From positions 1 to 32,141 of the forward strand of contig CAYIEP010000002.1 in assembly GCA_964362515.1 (NCBI GenBank): a stretch of 32,141 bases of DNA, in the 5' to 3' direction. The translations under genes and the position numbers were made by a program. Of this stretch, positions 22,353 to 30,807 are shown piece by piece; within the stretch, counting starts at the first letter, position 1, and each line of letters starts with the position of its first letter. This stretch comes from CAYIEP01 sp964362515. Lineage in GTDB: Bacteria; Patescibacteriota; Minisyncoccia; UBA6257; UBA9933. The notes under the pieces are model-generated. The model was not told where the DNA came from. It worked only from the letters and a program-made list of their open reading frames with translations, and ran no database searches.

Positions 22353-22400
22353 TACGGATATGTCTCCAATAAAGTAAATTGTTTTGAAGAACATCCCGCA

Positions 22401-22455
22401 GTCCCGATTGGCTTGGTTCCCGTTCCGCCAGCTAGCGGAACAGGACAATCGGGAC
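22401..22455. repeat. Nested perfect palindrome
   Basis: The outer arms GTCCCGATTG (22401-22410) and CAATCGGGAC (22446-22455) are a perfect 10-bp inverted repeat. The inner arms GTTCCGC (22422-22428) and GCGGAAC (22435-22441) enclose CAGCTA. It is not followed by a U tract on either strand, so a terminator role is unlikely. Confidence 0.85.
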
Positions 22456-22497
22456 GAGGGGGAAGAAAATCTTATCGCTGGAATAAAATTATTCCGG

Positions 22498-23766
22498 TTA
22501 GTATTCCCTTAATTGCTTTGCCTTATCGTGCTTTTTCATTTTTTCCAAAGCCTTGGCTTCTATTTGACGGATTCTTTCTCTTGTCACTCCGAATTTATTT
22601 CCCACCTCTTCAAGAGTATGAGTGATTCCGTCCCCTAGACCGAATCTAAGTCTTAAAATTTCCTGTTCTCTGGGAACCAAATCAACTAAAATTTCTTTTA
22701 TTTTATTTTTTAAAAGCGCTTGAGCCGCCATTTGAGAAGGCGTCAAGCTTTTTTCGTCTTTTATGAATTCCGAAAGACTAGTCTCTTCATCGCTGTCTCC
22801 GACCGGCGCTTCCAATGAAATAACTTCTTGAGATATTTTTTGGAGATATCTTATCTTATCAACGGTTGTTCCAATCTCTATCGCTATTTCTTCGGCTAAC
22901 GGCTCTCTCCCTAATTCCTGTAAAAGCTTTCTTTTCATTTGGGTATATTTGGAAATTGTTTCTATCATATGAACCGGAATCCTGATGATTCTCGATTGAT
23001 CGGCTAAGGCCCTTGTAATGGCCTGTCTTATCCACCAAGTGGCGTAAGTTGAAAATTTAAATCCTCTTCTATAATCAAATTTATCAACCGCCCTTGAAAG
23101 ACCGATGTTCCCTTCCTGAATTAGGTCCAAAATATTTAAATGAGGACTGCGATATGCGTATCTTTTTGCTATTGAAACGACAAGTCTTAAGTTTGCCGTA
23201 ATAATTTTATGTCTAGATTTTTCGTCGCCTTTTTCCGCTTTTTTCGCCAAATATTTTTCTTCATCTCCCGTTAAAAGAGAAACCTTGCCTATTTCTTTAA
23301 GATACATTTGGACCGCGTCCGGCAATCCAAGGCCTTTTATTTCTGTCGCTTCTTTTAATTCTTCTTCTGATACCTCAATTTTATCCGGCGAATCAACCAA
23401 TTGGGCCGTTTCAATAATTTTTACCTTGGCGGCGTTTAATTGGCCGTGAATATATTCAAGAAAAGGCGTGTCTTCCTCCGCTTTCGGAAAATAAGAGAAA
23501 ATCTCCAAATCCGTCACATACCCTCTATCCTTGGCGGAACTTATAAGTTCGCCCATAACGCTTTCTTTTTTTTCTTTTTTCGGTTTTTTAACGATCGGCG
23601 AAGCGGATTTTTTTATCACAGAGGCTTTTTTCTTTTTGAGCTTTTTCTTTTTTTTCTTAACAAGCTTTTTTATTTTCCTCTTTTTCTTAATAAGCTTTTT
23701 TGTCTTCTTCTTTTTTTTATGGCGCTTAGCCGCAATATTTTTCTTCTTTTTTCTTTTTTGTTTCAT
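22498..23766 (-). CDS. rpoD: Primary RNA polymerase sigma factor (RpoD/SigA) with poly-lysine N-terminus
   Basis: The housekeeping sigma-70 directs RNA polymerase to promoters. The 422 residues show a region 1.1-like segment (about 71-112), region 1.2 (LPDAVQMYLKEIGKVSLLT, 148-166), region 2 with ANLRLVVSIAKRYAY and DLIQEGNIGLSRAVDKFDY plus FSTYATWWIRQAI (-10 recognition), region 3, and region 4 with EVGNKFGVTRERIRQIEAKA (-35 recognition). Residues 1-67 contain 38 lysines and no family match, a histone-tail-like extension. An internal ATG at residue 71 would give an ordinary sigma. It follows dnaG by 6 bases, the classic dnaG-rpoD pairing. Confidence 0.96.
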   Translation of the reverse strand: MKQKRKKKKNIAAKRHKKKKKTKKLIKKKRKIKKLVKKKKKKLKKKKASVIKKSASPIVKKPKKEKKESVMGELISSAKDRGYVTDLEIFSYFPKAEEDTPFLEYIHGQLNAAKVKIIETAQLVDSPDKIEVSEEELKEATEIKGLGLPDAVQMYLKEIGKVSLLTGDEEKYLAKKAEKGDEKSRHKIITANLRLVVSIAKRYAYRSPHLNILDLIQEGNIGLSRAVDKFDYRRGFKFSTYATWWIRQAITRALADQSRIIRIPVHMIETISKYTQMKRKLLQELGREPLAEEIAIEIGTTVDKIRYLQKISQEVISLEAPVGDSDEETSLSEFIKDEKSLTPSQMAAQALLKNKIKEILVDLVPREQEILRLRFGLGDGITHTLEEVGNKFGVTRERIRQIEAKALEKMKKHDKAKQLREY

Positions 23767-23772
23767 AGTTTT

Positions 23773-25527
23773 TTAACCTTGTATCAATTTTGAAATTTCA
23801 TCAAATTCTTTTAAGGCGGGCTCCATTTTTTCATTATCGCTTTTCAATTCCGCTTCTTTTATTGAATAAGATATCTGCTTTCTCTTTTCTTTTAAGTATT
23901 CCGCTCTTAATTGTCCCAATACTTCTTTAAATTCTTCTTCTATTTTTTCAGAATCAAAAGCGGCCGCCTCAATCGAAGAACGAAGCGATATAAAATTCAA
24001 CATACCGATTAATCTTTCGCTGTCTAAATGTATCCTTTCCGTAATGCTTCTTAAAATCAAAAGGTATTCTTCCGGCAAATACTCAAGATGGCCGTCGACT
24101 TTAGAGCGAAAATCTTCCCTTACTATTAAGAGACTTATAAGTCTTTGGGCTATCAGTTCTCGTCTGGATAACGCCGGCGCGTTCGGACTCATTATCATTG
24201 CCGAATTTTGTAAAGACTGTTTCGAACGGGTTGCTTTAAGGCCGTCCATTTCTTCCAATAAGGACTTTTCGTCTATTTTGACGATATTGGATAATTCCTT
24301 AATCCAATGGGCTTTTTCAACCGCGCTGGCCAGATTTTTGATTTTTCCCAAAATAATTCTGATATTTTTCTTAAATTCGGGCATATCAAAATTTTGAATT
24401 CTTTCTTCCGCGTTCTGAATTACTTTGAGGTATCTTTTAAAATAAAATTCCACGGCCGGAACGGAATTTTTGAGAAGTTCCGCCATAACGCCCGGTTTTT
24501 TTAAAACAGCTTCCGCCGGGTCTTTATAATCGACAATCGCCAAAATCTTTACCAGAAAATCGTTGGCGCCGGCCAAATCAATGGCCCTCTCGGCCGCATT
24601 AAATCCGGCTTCATCAGAATCAAAACATAAAGTAATCTGGTCGGTTAATCTTTTTAGAGTTCTTAAGTGGTCTTCGGTGAGCGCCGTTCCGGAGGTGGCA
24701 AATATATTTTTCACTCCGTCTTGATAAAGCATTGCGAAATCCATCTGCCCTTCGACCAAAACGGCAAATCCCTCTTCTTTTATGTTTTGTTTTGTCTTGT
24801 GAAATCCGTATAAAATTTTCGATTTATTAAAAATAGGAGTTTCGGGACTGTTTATATATTTCCCGAATTCGCCGTTATCGAATTTCGGAAGGATTCTTCC
24901 GGAAAAACCGACAATTTTTCCGGCGCTGTTATGAATCGGAAAAACCACCCTTCCTCTGAACCTGTCAATATAATTTCCTCTTTCGCTTTTCGACGCCAAA
25001 CCCGCTCTTTCAATGTCTTTAATGTTATAGCCGGAATTTATCAAATGAATTATTGAATTATCAAAAGCATTTGGAGTAAAGCCTATTTCAAATTCATCGA
25101 TTGTTTCTTTTTTAAGCCCTCTTTCAATTAAATAATCGCGGGCGTCTTTATTATTTTCAAGTTCTTTTTTGAAAAAATCTTTGGCGGATTCGTTTATATC
25201 ATAAAGAATTCCGAATTGCTTATAATCCGACGGGCTTGTTTTTTTTAATTCAATTCCGGCTTTCTCGGCCAACACTTTTAAGGCTTCGTAAAATTCCAGA
25301 TTTTCGTACTTCATCAAGAACTTAAAAATATCTCCTCCTTCTCCGCAGGCGCCGAAACAATGCCAAGTTTGCCTTTCCGGTGAAACAATGAAAGAAGGGG
25401 TTTTCTCTTTATGAAAAGGGCAATTGGCTTTGAAATTTTTTCCCGCCGGAAAAATCGGAATATAAGAACGGATAAATTCCGCTATATCAAGCTTATCTTT
25501 AATTTCCTGAACGGGAGAAGTAATCAT
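23773..25527 (-). CDS. dnaG: DNA primase
   Basis: DnaG makes RNA primers for replication. I choose the ATG at 25527 (584 residues) over a TTG at 25578 that would overlap glmS; the family starts near ITSPVQEIKDKLDIAEFI. The CHC2 zinc finger has C36, H39, C57 and C61 (CPFH and HCFGAC). The TOPRIM catalytic core has the acidic EGQMDFAML and CFDSDEAG motifs (about 254-307). A helical C-terminal region, presumably the helicase-interaction part, completes it. It lies between glmS (43 bases upstream) and the sigma factor (6 bases downstream). rpsU, which often precedes dnaG in proteobacteria, is absent. Confidence 0.95.
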   Translation of the reverse strand: MITSPVQEIKDKLDIAEFIRSYIPIFPAGKNFKANCPFHKEKTPSFIVSPERQTWHCFGACGEGGDIFKFLMKYENLEFYEALKVLAEKAGIELKKTSPSDYKQFGILYDINESAKDFFKKELENNKDARDYLIERGLKKETIDEFEIGFTPNAFDNSIIHLINSGYNIKDIERAGLASKSERGNYIDRFRGRVVFPIHNSAGKIVGFSGRILPKFDNGEFGKYINSPETPIFNKSKILYGFHKTKQNIKEEGFAVLVEGQMDFAMLYQDGVKNIFATSGTALTEDHLRTLKRLTDQITLCFDSDEAGFNAAERAIDLAGANDFLVKILAIVDYKDPAEAVLKKPGVMAELLKNSVPAVEFYFKRYLKVIQNAEERIQNFDMPEFKKNIRIILGKIKNLASAVEKAHWIKELSNIVKIDEKSLLEEMDGLKATRSKQSLQNSAMIMSPNAPALSRRELIAQRLISLLIVREDFRSKVDGHLEYLPEEYLLILRSITERIHLDSERLIGMLNFISLRSSIEAAAFDSEKIEEEFKEVLGQLRAEYLKEKRKQISYSIKEAELKSDNEKMEPALKEFDEISKLIQG

Positions 25528-25570
25528 TTGTTTATATTCTAACGCTAAAAAACAATAAGGCAATAATTCC

Positions 25571-27397
25571 TTACTCAACCGTCACGCTTTTGGCCAGATT
25601 TCTGGGTTTATCCGGGTCAATCCCCTTAAAAACAGAGCAATAATAAGCGAAAAGCTGAAGCGGAATAACCGACAATATGGGAGCAATTATTTCCATGGTT
25701 TTAGGCATATAGATAATATTTTTTGTTATATTTTTAATGTTTTTATCGCCTTCGGCGGCTATGGCTATTATCGGCCCTTTTCTAGCTTTTACTTCTTCCA
25801 AATTGGAGAGCATCTTTTCATAAACGCTATCCATCGGAACAATTCCAAAAACCGGAAAATTTTTATCTATTAAGGCGATTGGCCCGTGTTTCATTTCTCC
25901 GGCGCCGTAGCCTTCGGCATGAATATAAGAAATTTCTTTAAGTTTTAACGCGCCTTCAAGGGCAATGGGATAATTATATTTTCTTCCCATATACAAAAAA
26001 TTATTATATTTATGAAATTCTTTAGCCAGCTTTTTAATTTGAGGCGCTTGCTTTAAAATTTTCTTAACAAGATTCGGCAGATTAACCAATTCTTTGGCGA
26101 TCGCGCGTCCGTCAACCAATGACATATTTCTCTGTCTTCCCAGAAATAACGCTATTAACGCCAAAATTGCCAATTGCGAAGTAAAAGCTTTTGTTGAGGC
26201 GACTCCTATTTCCGGCCCGATGTGATTATAAACTCCTATATCCGTTTCTCTCGAAATCGAAGAACCGACGACATTGACCACTCCGATAGTTAGAATTCCT
26301 TTTTGTTTCGCTTCTTTTAAGGCGGCCAGCGTATCGGCGGTTTCTCCCGATTGCGACATAAAGAGCATCGCCGTTTTTTCGTTTAATATCGGCTTTCTGT
26401 ATCTGAATTCGGAAGCGTATTCAACTTCCGTCGGCAGTCCGGCGTATTCTTCAATCATATACTCTCCGACTAATCCCGACAGATAAGCCGTTCCGCAACC
26501 GCTTATTATAATTCTGTCGATATTTCTTAATCTCTCGGAAAAATTTTCAAAACCGCCGAACTTCGCCAAACCTTCTTTCTCTATCAATCTGCCGGCAACA
26601 GAATTTTTTAAAGATTCCGGCTGTTCAAATATTTCTTTAAGCATAAAATGCGGATAGCCGGATTTTTTCGCTTCTTCTATGTTCCATTCCAAAATTTCCG
26701 TTTTTTTATCAAATTTTTCGTTTGAAAGATTTATAAAATACAATTCTTTATCGTTCATCACCGCTATTTCTCCGTCATTAAGATAAACAACTCTTTTTGT
26801 ATAAGGCAAAATCGCCGAAGCGTCGGAAGCGACAATATATTCCTTGTCTCCCAAACCGATTAAAAGCGGAGAAGAATTTCTGGCGGCAACTATTTTATTT
26901 TCGTCTCCTTTGGAAATTGCCACCAAGCCGTAAGTCCCTTTAATGATTTTAAGAGCCTTGACCACCGCGTTTTCCAGATTCCCTTTAAAAAATTTTTCGA
27001 TTAAATGAGCCAAAACTTCCGTATCCGTTTCGGAATAAAATTTGTGGCCTTCTTTTTTTAATTTTTCTTTGAGCTCTAAATAATTTTCGATTATTCCGTT
27101 ATGAACGATGAATATGTTTTTTCCGCAATCATGATGAGGATGGGCGTTTTCTTTTGTAACTCCTCCGTGAGTGGCCCATCTTGTGTGAGCTATCCCCGCG
27201 TTTCCGTTCAGCTTGTCCGTATCAACCAAATTTATCAGAGAATCAATTTTACCGACGGCCTTAATCGTTTTTATACTAAAAGAGTCGCGAACGCTTATGC
27301 CGGACGAATCATATCCTCTGTATTCCAATCTTTTTAATCCGTCTAAAAGAACCGACGCCGCCTTTTTATTTCCTATGTATCCGACAATTCCGCACAT
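25571..27397 (-). CDS. glmS: Glutamine--fructose-6-phosphate aminotransferase (isomerizing)
   Basis: GlmS makes glucosamine-6-phosphate, the first committed step to UDP-GlcNAc and peptidoglycan. The 608 residues are full length. The N-terminal glutaminase begins MCGIVGYIG, with Cys2 as nucleophile after Met removal, and has RWATHGGVTKENAHPH. Two SIS sugar-isomerase domains follow (about 285-600; GCGTAYLSG, SQSGETADT, HAEGYGAGEMKHGPIAL). The end DKPRNLAKSVTVE is canonical. No glmS ribozyme is expected or seen: only 5 bases separate it from the Mur-like gene upstream. Confidence 0.97.
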   Translation of the reverse strand: MCGIVGYIGNKKAASVLLDGLKRLEYRGYDSSGISVRDSFSIKTIKAVGKIDSLINLVDTDKLNGNAGIAHTRWATHGGVTKENAHPHHDCGKNIFIVHNGIIENYLELKEKLKKEGHKFYSETDTEVLAHLIEKFFKGNLENAVVKALKIIKGTYGLVAISKGDENKIVAARNSSPLLIGLGDKEYIVASDASAILPYTKRVVYLNDGEIAVMNDKELYFINLSNEKFDKKTEILEWNIEEAKKSGYPHFMLKEIFEQPESLKNSVAGRLIEKEGLAKFGGFENFSERLRNIDRIIISGCGTAYLSGLVGEYMIEEYAGLPTEVEYASEFRYRKPILNEKTAMLFMSQSGETADTLAALKEAKQKGILTIGVVNVVGSSISRETDIGVYNHIGPEIGVASTKAFTSQLAILALIALFLGRQRNMSLVDGRAIAKELVNLPNLVKKILKQAPQIKKLAKEFHKYNNFLYMGRKYNYPIALEGALKLKEISYIHAEGYGAGEMKHGPIALIDKNFPVFGIVPMDSVYEKMLSNLEEVKARKGPIIAIAAEGDKNIKNITKNIIYMPKTMEIIAPILSVIPLQLFAYYCSVFKGIDPDKPRNLAKSVTVE

Positions 27398-27402
27398 TTT
27401 TA

Positions 27403-28188
27403 TTACTTTAACATTTTACTGAAAAAATCCGAAGACGACATCTTAAAATTTCTTTTTATTATTTCCTTTACCAAAGCGGCGTAAATATGGTGATTGCCGA
27501 ATCTTTTTATTTCTATTTGAGAAACCTCACTGTCCGTTAAAGACTTTAAAATGAAGTTCTGGCCGTCCATCGCCTTTTTTACGTTAATCGCCTGAAAATC
27601 GGCGCCGTCGGAAAAACCGTAAGTCAAAACTCTGCCGTCAAAATAATTTTTTAAATTTTTCACCCTTTCGTCGTCAAAGTTCAAAATGGCGATTCCGCCG
27701 AAAGACAATTTTTTTATAAGCTTTTCATACTCCTCCGCTATTTCGTCCAAATTTTCAAAATTTTCCGCGTAAATCATCGTTATGGTCGTAATAATCGCGG
27801 CATTAGGTTTAACTATGCTTAATAAATAATCCATATTGTCCGGCTTATCCACGGACATTTCCAAAACAAGATAATCGGTAATTGGCAGTTGACGGTTGGT
27901 AATTAATTTAAGCCCTTGCCATAAAATATCCAACCAGTTTAAAAACCTTCCTTCTCCGGAAGGAAGACCGAGTATTGATAAGGGAAGGCCTATTTCCGCG
28001 TTAAAATTTTTCTTATTGGCGCGCGCCGAAAAACTTTTTTCTTCAAGCGCGTTTTTAACTGTTTCTTTTATCCAATGTCTTCCGGTTGTTCCGGCAATTA
28101 TTATTACATAAGGGTTGGCGCGAAAAATATAGATTTTCGCCAGCCATTTCAAAATAAATTCTATTATTTTCTTAAAAACTTGTTTCAT
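27403..28188 (-). CDS. Truncated Mur-ligase-like protein with degenerate P-loop
   Basis: The 261 residues resemble only the central ATPase domain of Mur ligases such as MurF: IIIAGTTG at 29-36, AEIGLPLSILG, EMSVDKPDNMDYLLSIVKPN (110-129), ITTI, and AILNFDDERV (167-176). The catalytic P-loop GKT/S is replaced by G-R37-H38-W39, the substrate-binding N-terminal and C-terminal ligase domains are missing, and the conserved histidine before NF is not evident. It is therefore unlikely to be an active ligase. Residues 97-106 (TNRQLPITDY) come from a short repeat. It overlaps the aminotransferase by 4 bases and precedes glmS by 5, so it is in an intact operon. A pseudoenzyme, or a diverged amide ligase, is possible. 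Confidence 0.65.
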   Translation of the reverse strand: MKQVFKKIIEFILKWLAKIYIFRANPYVIIIAGTTGRHWIKETVKNALEEKSFSARANKKNFNAEIGLPLSILGLPSGEGRFLNWLDILWQGLKLITNRQLPITDYLVLEMSVDKPDNMDYLLSIVKPNAAIITTITMIYAENFENLDEIAEEYEKLIKKLSFGGIAILNFDDERVKNLKNYFDGRVLTYGFSDGADFQAINVKKAMDGQNFILKSLTDSEVSQIEIKRFGNHHIYAALVKEIIKRNFKMSSSDFFSKMLK

Positions 28189-29366
28189 TTGTTAAAATAT
28201 TTATTTATTCTATTGAACGCTTCATTAATATCTTTCTCGCTCCTGCCAAAAGACATTCTTACGTGGCCCTCGCCGCTTGGCCCAAAAGCAATGCCCGGCA
28301 CAACCGCCACGCGGGATTTTTTAAGCAAATCGAGAGAAAACTTCCAAGAATCTTTGTTTTTCAAAGTTTTCGGAAAAACAAAATAAGAACTATTCGGCTT
28401 TTGATAAGAAAAATAATCAGATAATTCATCAAGCCTGCCGCATATCAAATCTCTTCTTTTTAGATATTCTTTTTTGAATTCTTTTATTTCTTTGTCGGCG
28501 TAATCCAGAGCCGCCATAGCCGCGTATTGCGATATCACCGGCGCGCAAGTAATCAAACAATCGTGGACTTTAATGATTTCTTTTATGTTTTCTTCGTCGC
28601 CGTGAATAAATCCTATTCGCCAACCGGTCATGGCATAGGCCTTGGAAATACTGAAAGCTCTTATTACCGTTTTTCTCAATTCCGAAATTTGAGCTATGGA
28701 AAAAAATGGGACTGCGGAATTATCATATATAAAGTCTTTATACACTTCGTCGCTGATTATGAAAAATTTTTTCTTTCGCGCTAATTCGGCGATTTTTAAT
28801 AAATCTTCTTTTGGGAAAATAGTCCCGGTGGGATTGTTCGGATTGCAGAATAATATCGCGGCTGTTTTAAAATTTATTTTCTTTATTAAGCTGTCAAAAT
28901 CTATCTGCCAACCGTCAGCTTGTCCTGAGTCTGCCGAAGGATTTTCAATCAAATTCACGAAAACCGGTTTTCCTCCGGCAACCTTTACGATTTCCCGATA
29001 AGAAACATAGGCCGGAGAAAAAATAATCACTTCGTTTTTTTTATCGTTTATTATCGAAATTAAAGAAGCCGTTATGCCTTCTGTCGCGCCCGCCGTAACT
29101 ATTATTTCTTCTTCAAAATCGTAATACATATTCTCTTCAGCCAATTTCTGCTCAATGGTTTCTCGCAATTCCGGCAAACCGTAAGTTAAAGAATACTTGG
29201 CTACAAGTCCCCTGTTTAAAGCCTTATGCGCCGCTTTCTTTATAACTTCGGGGGTGTCAAAAGAATGAACCCCTTGCGCTAAAGAAATAACATCGGGAAT
29301 TTTTGAAGCGAAAATTTCAATCGTTTTAATCGGAGAAAGATTTATGTTTTTAGTCCTTAAGAACAT
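28185..29366 (-). CDS. Class I/II PLP-dependent aminotransferase
   Basis: This cytoplasmic pyridoxal-phosphate transaminase is of the aspartate-aminotransferase fold. I start at the ATG at 29366 (393 residues); a TTG one codon earlier is unlikely. Visible motifs are NPNNPTG (about 175-181), ISDEVYKDF, the PLP lysine in SISKAYAMTGWRIGF (K242), and HVRMSFG near the end. The exact substrate cannot be told; aspartate, alanine or aromatic aminotransferase are all plausible. A widespread short repeat (28918-28940) is inserted in frame, adding PSADSGQAD. It is the first gene of the operon aminotransferase-Mur-like-glmS-dnaG-sigma. Confidence 0.9.
   Translation of the reverse strand: MFLRTKNINLSPIKTIEIFASKIPDVISLAQGVHSFDTPEVIKKAAHKALNRGLVAKYSLTYGLPELRETIEQKLAEENMYYDFEEEIIVTAGATEGITASLISIINDKKNEVIIFSPAYVSYREIVKVAGGKPVFVNLIENPSADSGQADGWQIDFDSLIKKINFKTAAILFCNPNNPTGTIFPKEDLLKIAELARKKKFFIISDEVYKDFIYDNSAVPFFSIAQISELRKTVIRAFSISKAYAMTGWRIGFIHGDEENIKEIIKVHDCLITCAPVISQYAAMAALDYADKEIKEFKKEYLKRRDLICGRLDELSDYFSYQKPNSSYFVFPKTLKNKDSWKFSLDLLKKSRVAVVPGIAFGPSGEGHVRMSFGRSEKDINEAFNRINKYFNK
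28918..28940 (+). repeat. Dispersed short repeat inserted in a coding region
   Basis: The stretch GCTTGTCCTGAGTCTGCC plus GAAGG matches, from memory, a short repeat often dispersed in environmental bacterial genomes (CTTGTCCTGAGC-type with GCCGAAGG). It lies in frame and codes on the minus strand for PSADSGQA in a loop of the aminotransferase. Confidence 0.6.
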
Positions 29367-29373
29367 CAATATT

Positions 29374-29379
29374 ATTATA
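29374..29379 (-). promoter_or_regulatory. Candidate leaderless -10 box of the aminotransferase operon
   Basis: A perfect TATAAT (29379-29374) lies 7 bases before the ATG at 29366, so transcription should begin on or next to the start codon. The -35 region (TTTTAA at 17 bases) is weak. Confidence 0.5.
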
Positions 29380-29398
29380 GAAAAAAATCACGGATATT

Positions 29399-29435
29399 AA
29401 AAATGCGCCGAATTATTATTTTTTAAAGCGCATTT
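29399..29435 (-). terminator. Terminator after the DUF5658-like gene
   Basis: An 8-bp stem AAATGCGC/GCGCATTT (29428-29435 with 29401-29408) with a 19-base loop is followed on the minus strand by more T (TTTTTAA). It overlaps the stop codon of the upstream gene and separates it from the aminotransferase promoter. Confidence 0.6.
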
Positions 29436-29721
29436 AGTTCCCTACCAGTATCAAAAATGAATATACACACACATAGAACGCCACCAGACCTTTATAAATT
29501 CCCTCTCTCTTTTTATTATCAACAACGGCGATTTCTATTAAAACAATACCCAATCCATTCATCCATATTTTAGCGGTAGCAAGGCCCGCTAAGCCCACCG
29601 ATGAATAATAGAATTCTAAAATGGGATTAGCTTCTTTCGCTCCGAAAAAAGAAATCAAAATAATAGTGGCTATTAAATCGGCGAGGCATAAAAAAACAAG
29701 GATACGTCCGTAGCCATTCAT
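29434..29721 (-). CDS. Small membrane protein, DUF5658-like
   Basis: A 95-residue protein from the ATG at 29721. It has a Shine-Dalgarno AGAGGT about 7 bases upstream, which favours this ATG over a TTG two codons earlier. Three hydrophobic segments suit membrane helices (about 6-26, 39-61 and 72-93). The GAKEANPIL motif after the first helix is typical of the DUF5658 family (a GA-E-NP signature), whose function is unknown. A TATAAT at 29763-29758 gives it a possible own promoter with a normal leader of about 30 bases. It stands alone between the serine hydrolase and a terminator. Confidence 0.7.
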   Translation of the reverse strand: MNGYGRILVFLCLADLIATIILISFFGAKEANPILEFYYSSVGLAGLATAKIWMNGLGIVLIEIAVVDNKKREGIYKGLVAFYVCVYSFLILVGN

Positions 29722-29768
29722 TTTCAACCTCTTTGGTTTTTAAGGTCCTGTAGGGTGATTATAACAAT

Positions 29769-30800
29769 TTATTGACCGAAAACAACATCGGCAAGCTTGT
29801 TTCTTATAATATTTATAAATGACGGATTTTGCGGTTTTCTTTTTGGATAAGTGTAATTGGAAAGAATCACCAAGGCAACGCCTCTATTTATATCGCCAAC
29901 GCAAGAACATCCGGTAAAACCGGTCTTGCCGAAAGTCTTCCCGTCGCGATATTTTCCCATAAAACTCGGCTGATTAAGCGCCCAGCCCAAACCGAAACTT
30001 TCATTAAGATAACCAAGCTGATTAGTTGTCATTAATTCAATTATTTCTTTTGATTCGTTTAAAAGAGATTCCATAAAATTCAATAAATCGGGGACGGTTG
30101 AAAAAAGCCCGGCCGAACCGACAATCATTTTCTCTCTTAATTTATAAGCGCTTTCGTCGTGTGCTTCTCCTTGGATAATTTTTCCCCGCCAATCGTCAAT
30201 CTCCGTTGGAACAATTTCGTTTTTGCTGAAATTTTCCAAAGGTTTGAAAGAGGTTCTCTTCATTTTAAGGGGGTTAAAAAATATTTCTTGGGAAATATTA
30301 TCAAGCTTGTCTTTATAAATTCTTTCAATTGCCATTCCTAAAAGAATGCTTGTAGAGTTGCTGTAAACGAATGTTTTGCCGGGCTTTTCTCGAAATTCCG
30401 CAGTCAGTATTAATTTTAAAATCTCATCGGCTGATTTGTCTTTATGTTCGGAGAGTTTAAACCCGAAATTAACCGTATAAGTCAAAAGATGTTTTATTAA
30501 AACTTTTTCTCTTTGGCTGTTTTGAAATTCCGGAATGAATTTTATCAATTTATCGTCAATATTCAGTCTTTCTTCATTAATTAGTTTTAAAGCCAAAGAA
30601 GCGGTGGGAATTGATTTAGTTATTGAAGCAACGTCAAAAATGGAATCCTCTTTTACTAATGGAGAATTTTCGCCGTAAGTAAATCGTCCGAACGGCAAAA
30701 TAATTTTTTCGCCGTCTTTTTTGATAATTCCGATTACGCAGGCCGGAAAAATTTTTTCCTTGATGGCCGATAAAACTATTTGCTCAATTTTTTCTTTCAT
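29769..30800 (-). CDS. Serine hydrolase of the beta-lactamase/penicillin-binding fold (class C-like)
   Basis: A 343-residue protein with the three motifs of the serine beta-lactamase superfamily: SxxK as S59-I-T-K62, YxN as Y146-S-N148, and KTG at K292-T-G. GEAHDESAY and GSAGLFSTVPDLLNF are typical of the class C/EstB-like branch. No signal peptide is seen at the N-terminus (MKEKIEQIVLSAIKEK), so it is probably cytoplasmic. Activity could be esterase or D-amino peptidase; true beta-lactamase activity is not implied. It follows the M15 peptidase gene by 7 bases, suggesting a shared transcript and perhaps a shared role on peptidoglycan fragments. Confidence 0.88.
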   Translation of the reverse strand: MKEKIEQIVLSAIKEKIFPACVIGIIKKDGEKIILPFGRFTYGENSPLVKEDSIFDVASITKSIPTASLALKLINEERLNIDDKLIKFIPEFQNSQREKVLIKHLLTYTVNFGFKLSEHKDKSADEILKLILTAEFREKPGKTFVYSNSTSILLGMAIERIYKDKLDNISQEIFFNPLKMKRTSFKPLENFSKNEIVPTEIDDWRGKIIQGEAHDESAYKLREKMIVGSAGLFSTVPDLLNFMESLLNESKEIIELMTTNQLGYLNESFGLGWALNQPSFMGKYRDGKTFGKTGFTGCSCVGDINRGVALVILSNYTYPKRKPQNPSFINIIRNKLADVVFGQ

Positions 30801-30807
30801 TTTAATA

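Larger units (their letters stand above)
22114..22497. other. 384-base non-coding gap between sigma factor and alaS
   Basis: No convincing gene is seen. The interval is filled with palindromes: a GGAATAAAATTATTCC hairpin right after the sigma-factor stop (22480-22495), a nested palindrome at 22401-22455, and a multi-copy inverted-repeat element at 22176-22352. The 30 bases before alaS contain no Shine-Dalgarno motif and only a weak -10-like TATGAA. The alaS promoter therefore could not be placed. Confidence 0.7.

Noticed and set aside
22257..22448. 63-residue minus-strand ORF in the sigma-alaS gap
   Set aside because: It is made of palindrome arms and has no ribosome-binding site or plausible protein character.
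23440..23793. Plus-strand Phe/Leu-rich ORFs opposite the sigma factor
   Set aside because: Antisense of the poly-lysine codons gives Phe/Leu runs that mimic membrane helices; purely a shadow.
25528..25578. TTG start adding 17 residues to dnaG
   Set aside because: It overlaps glmS; DnaG family proteins begin near the ATG at 25527.
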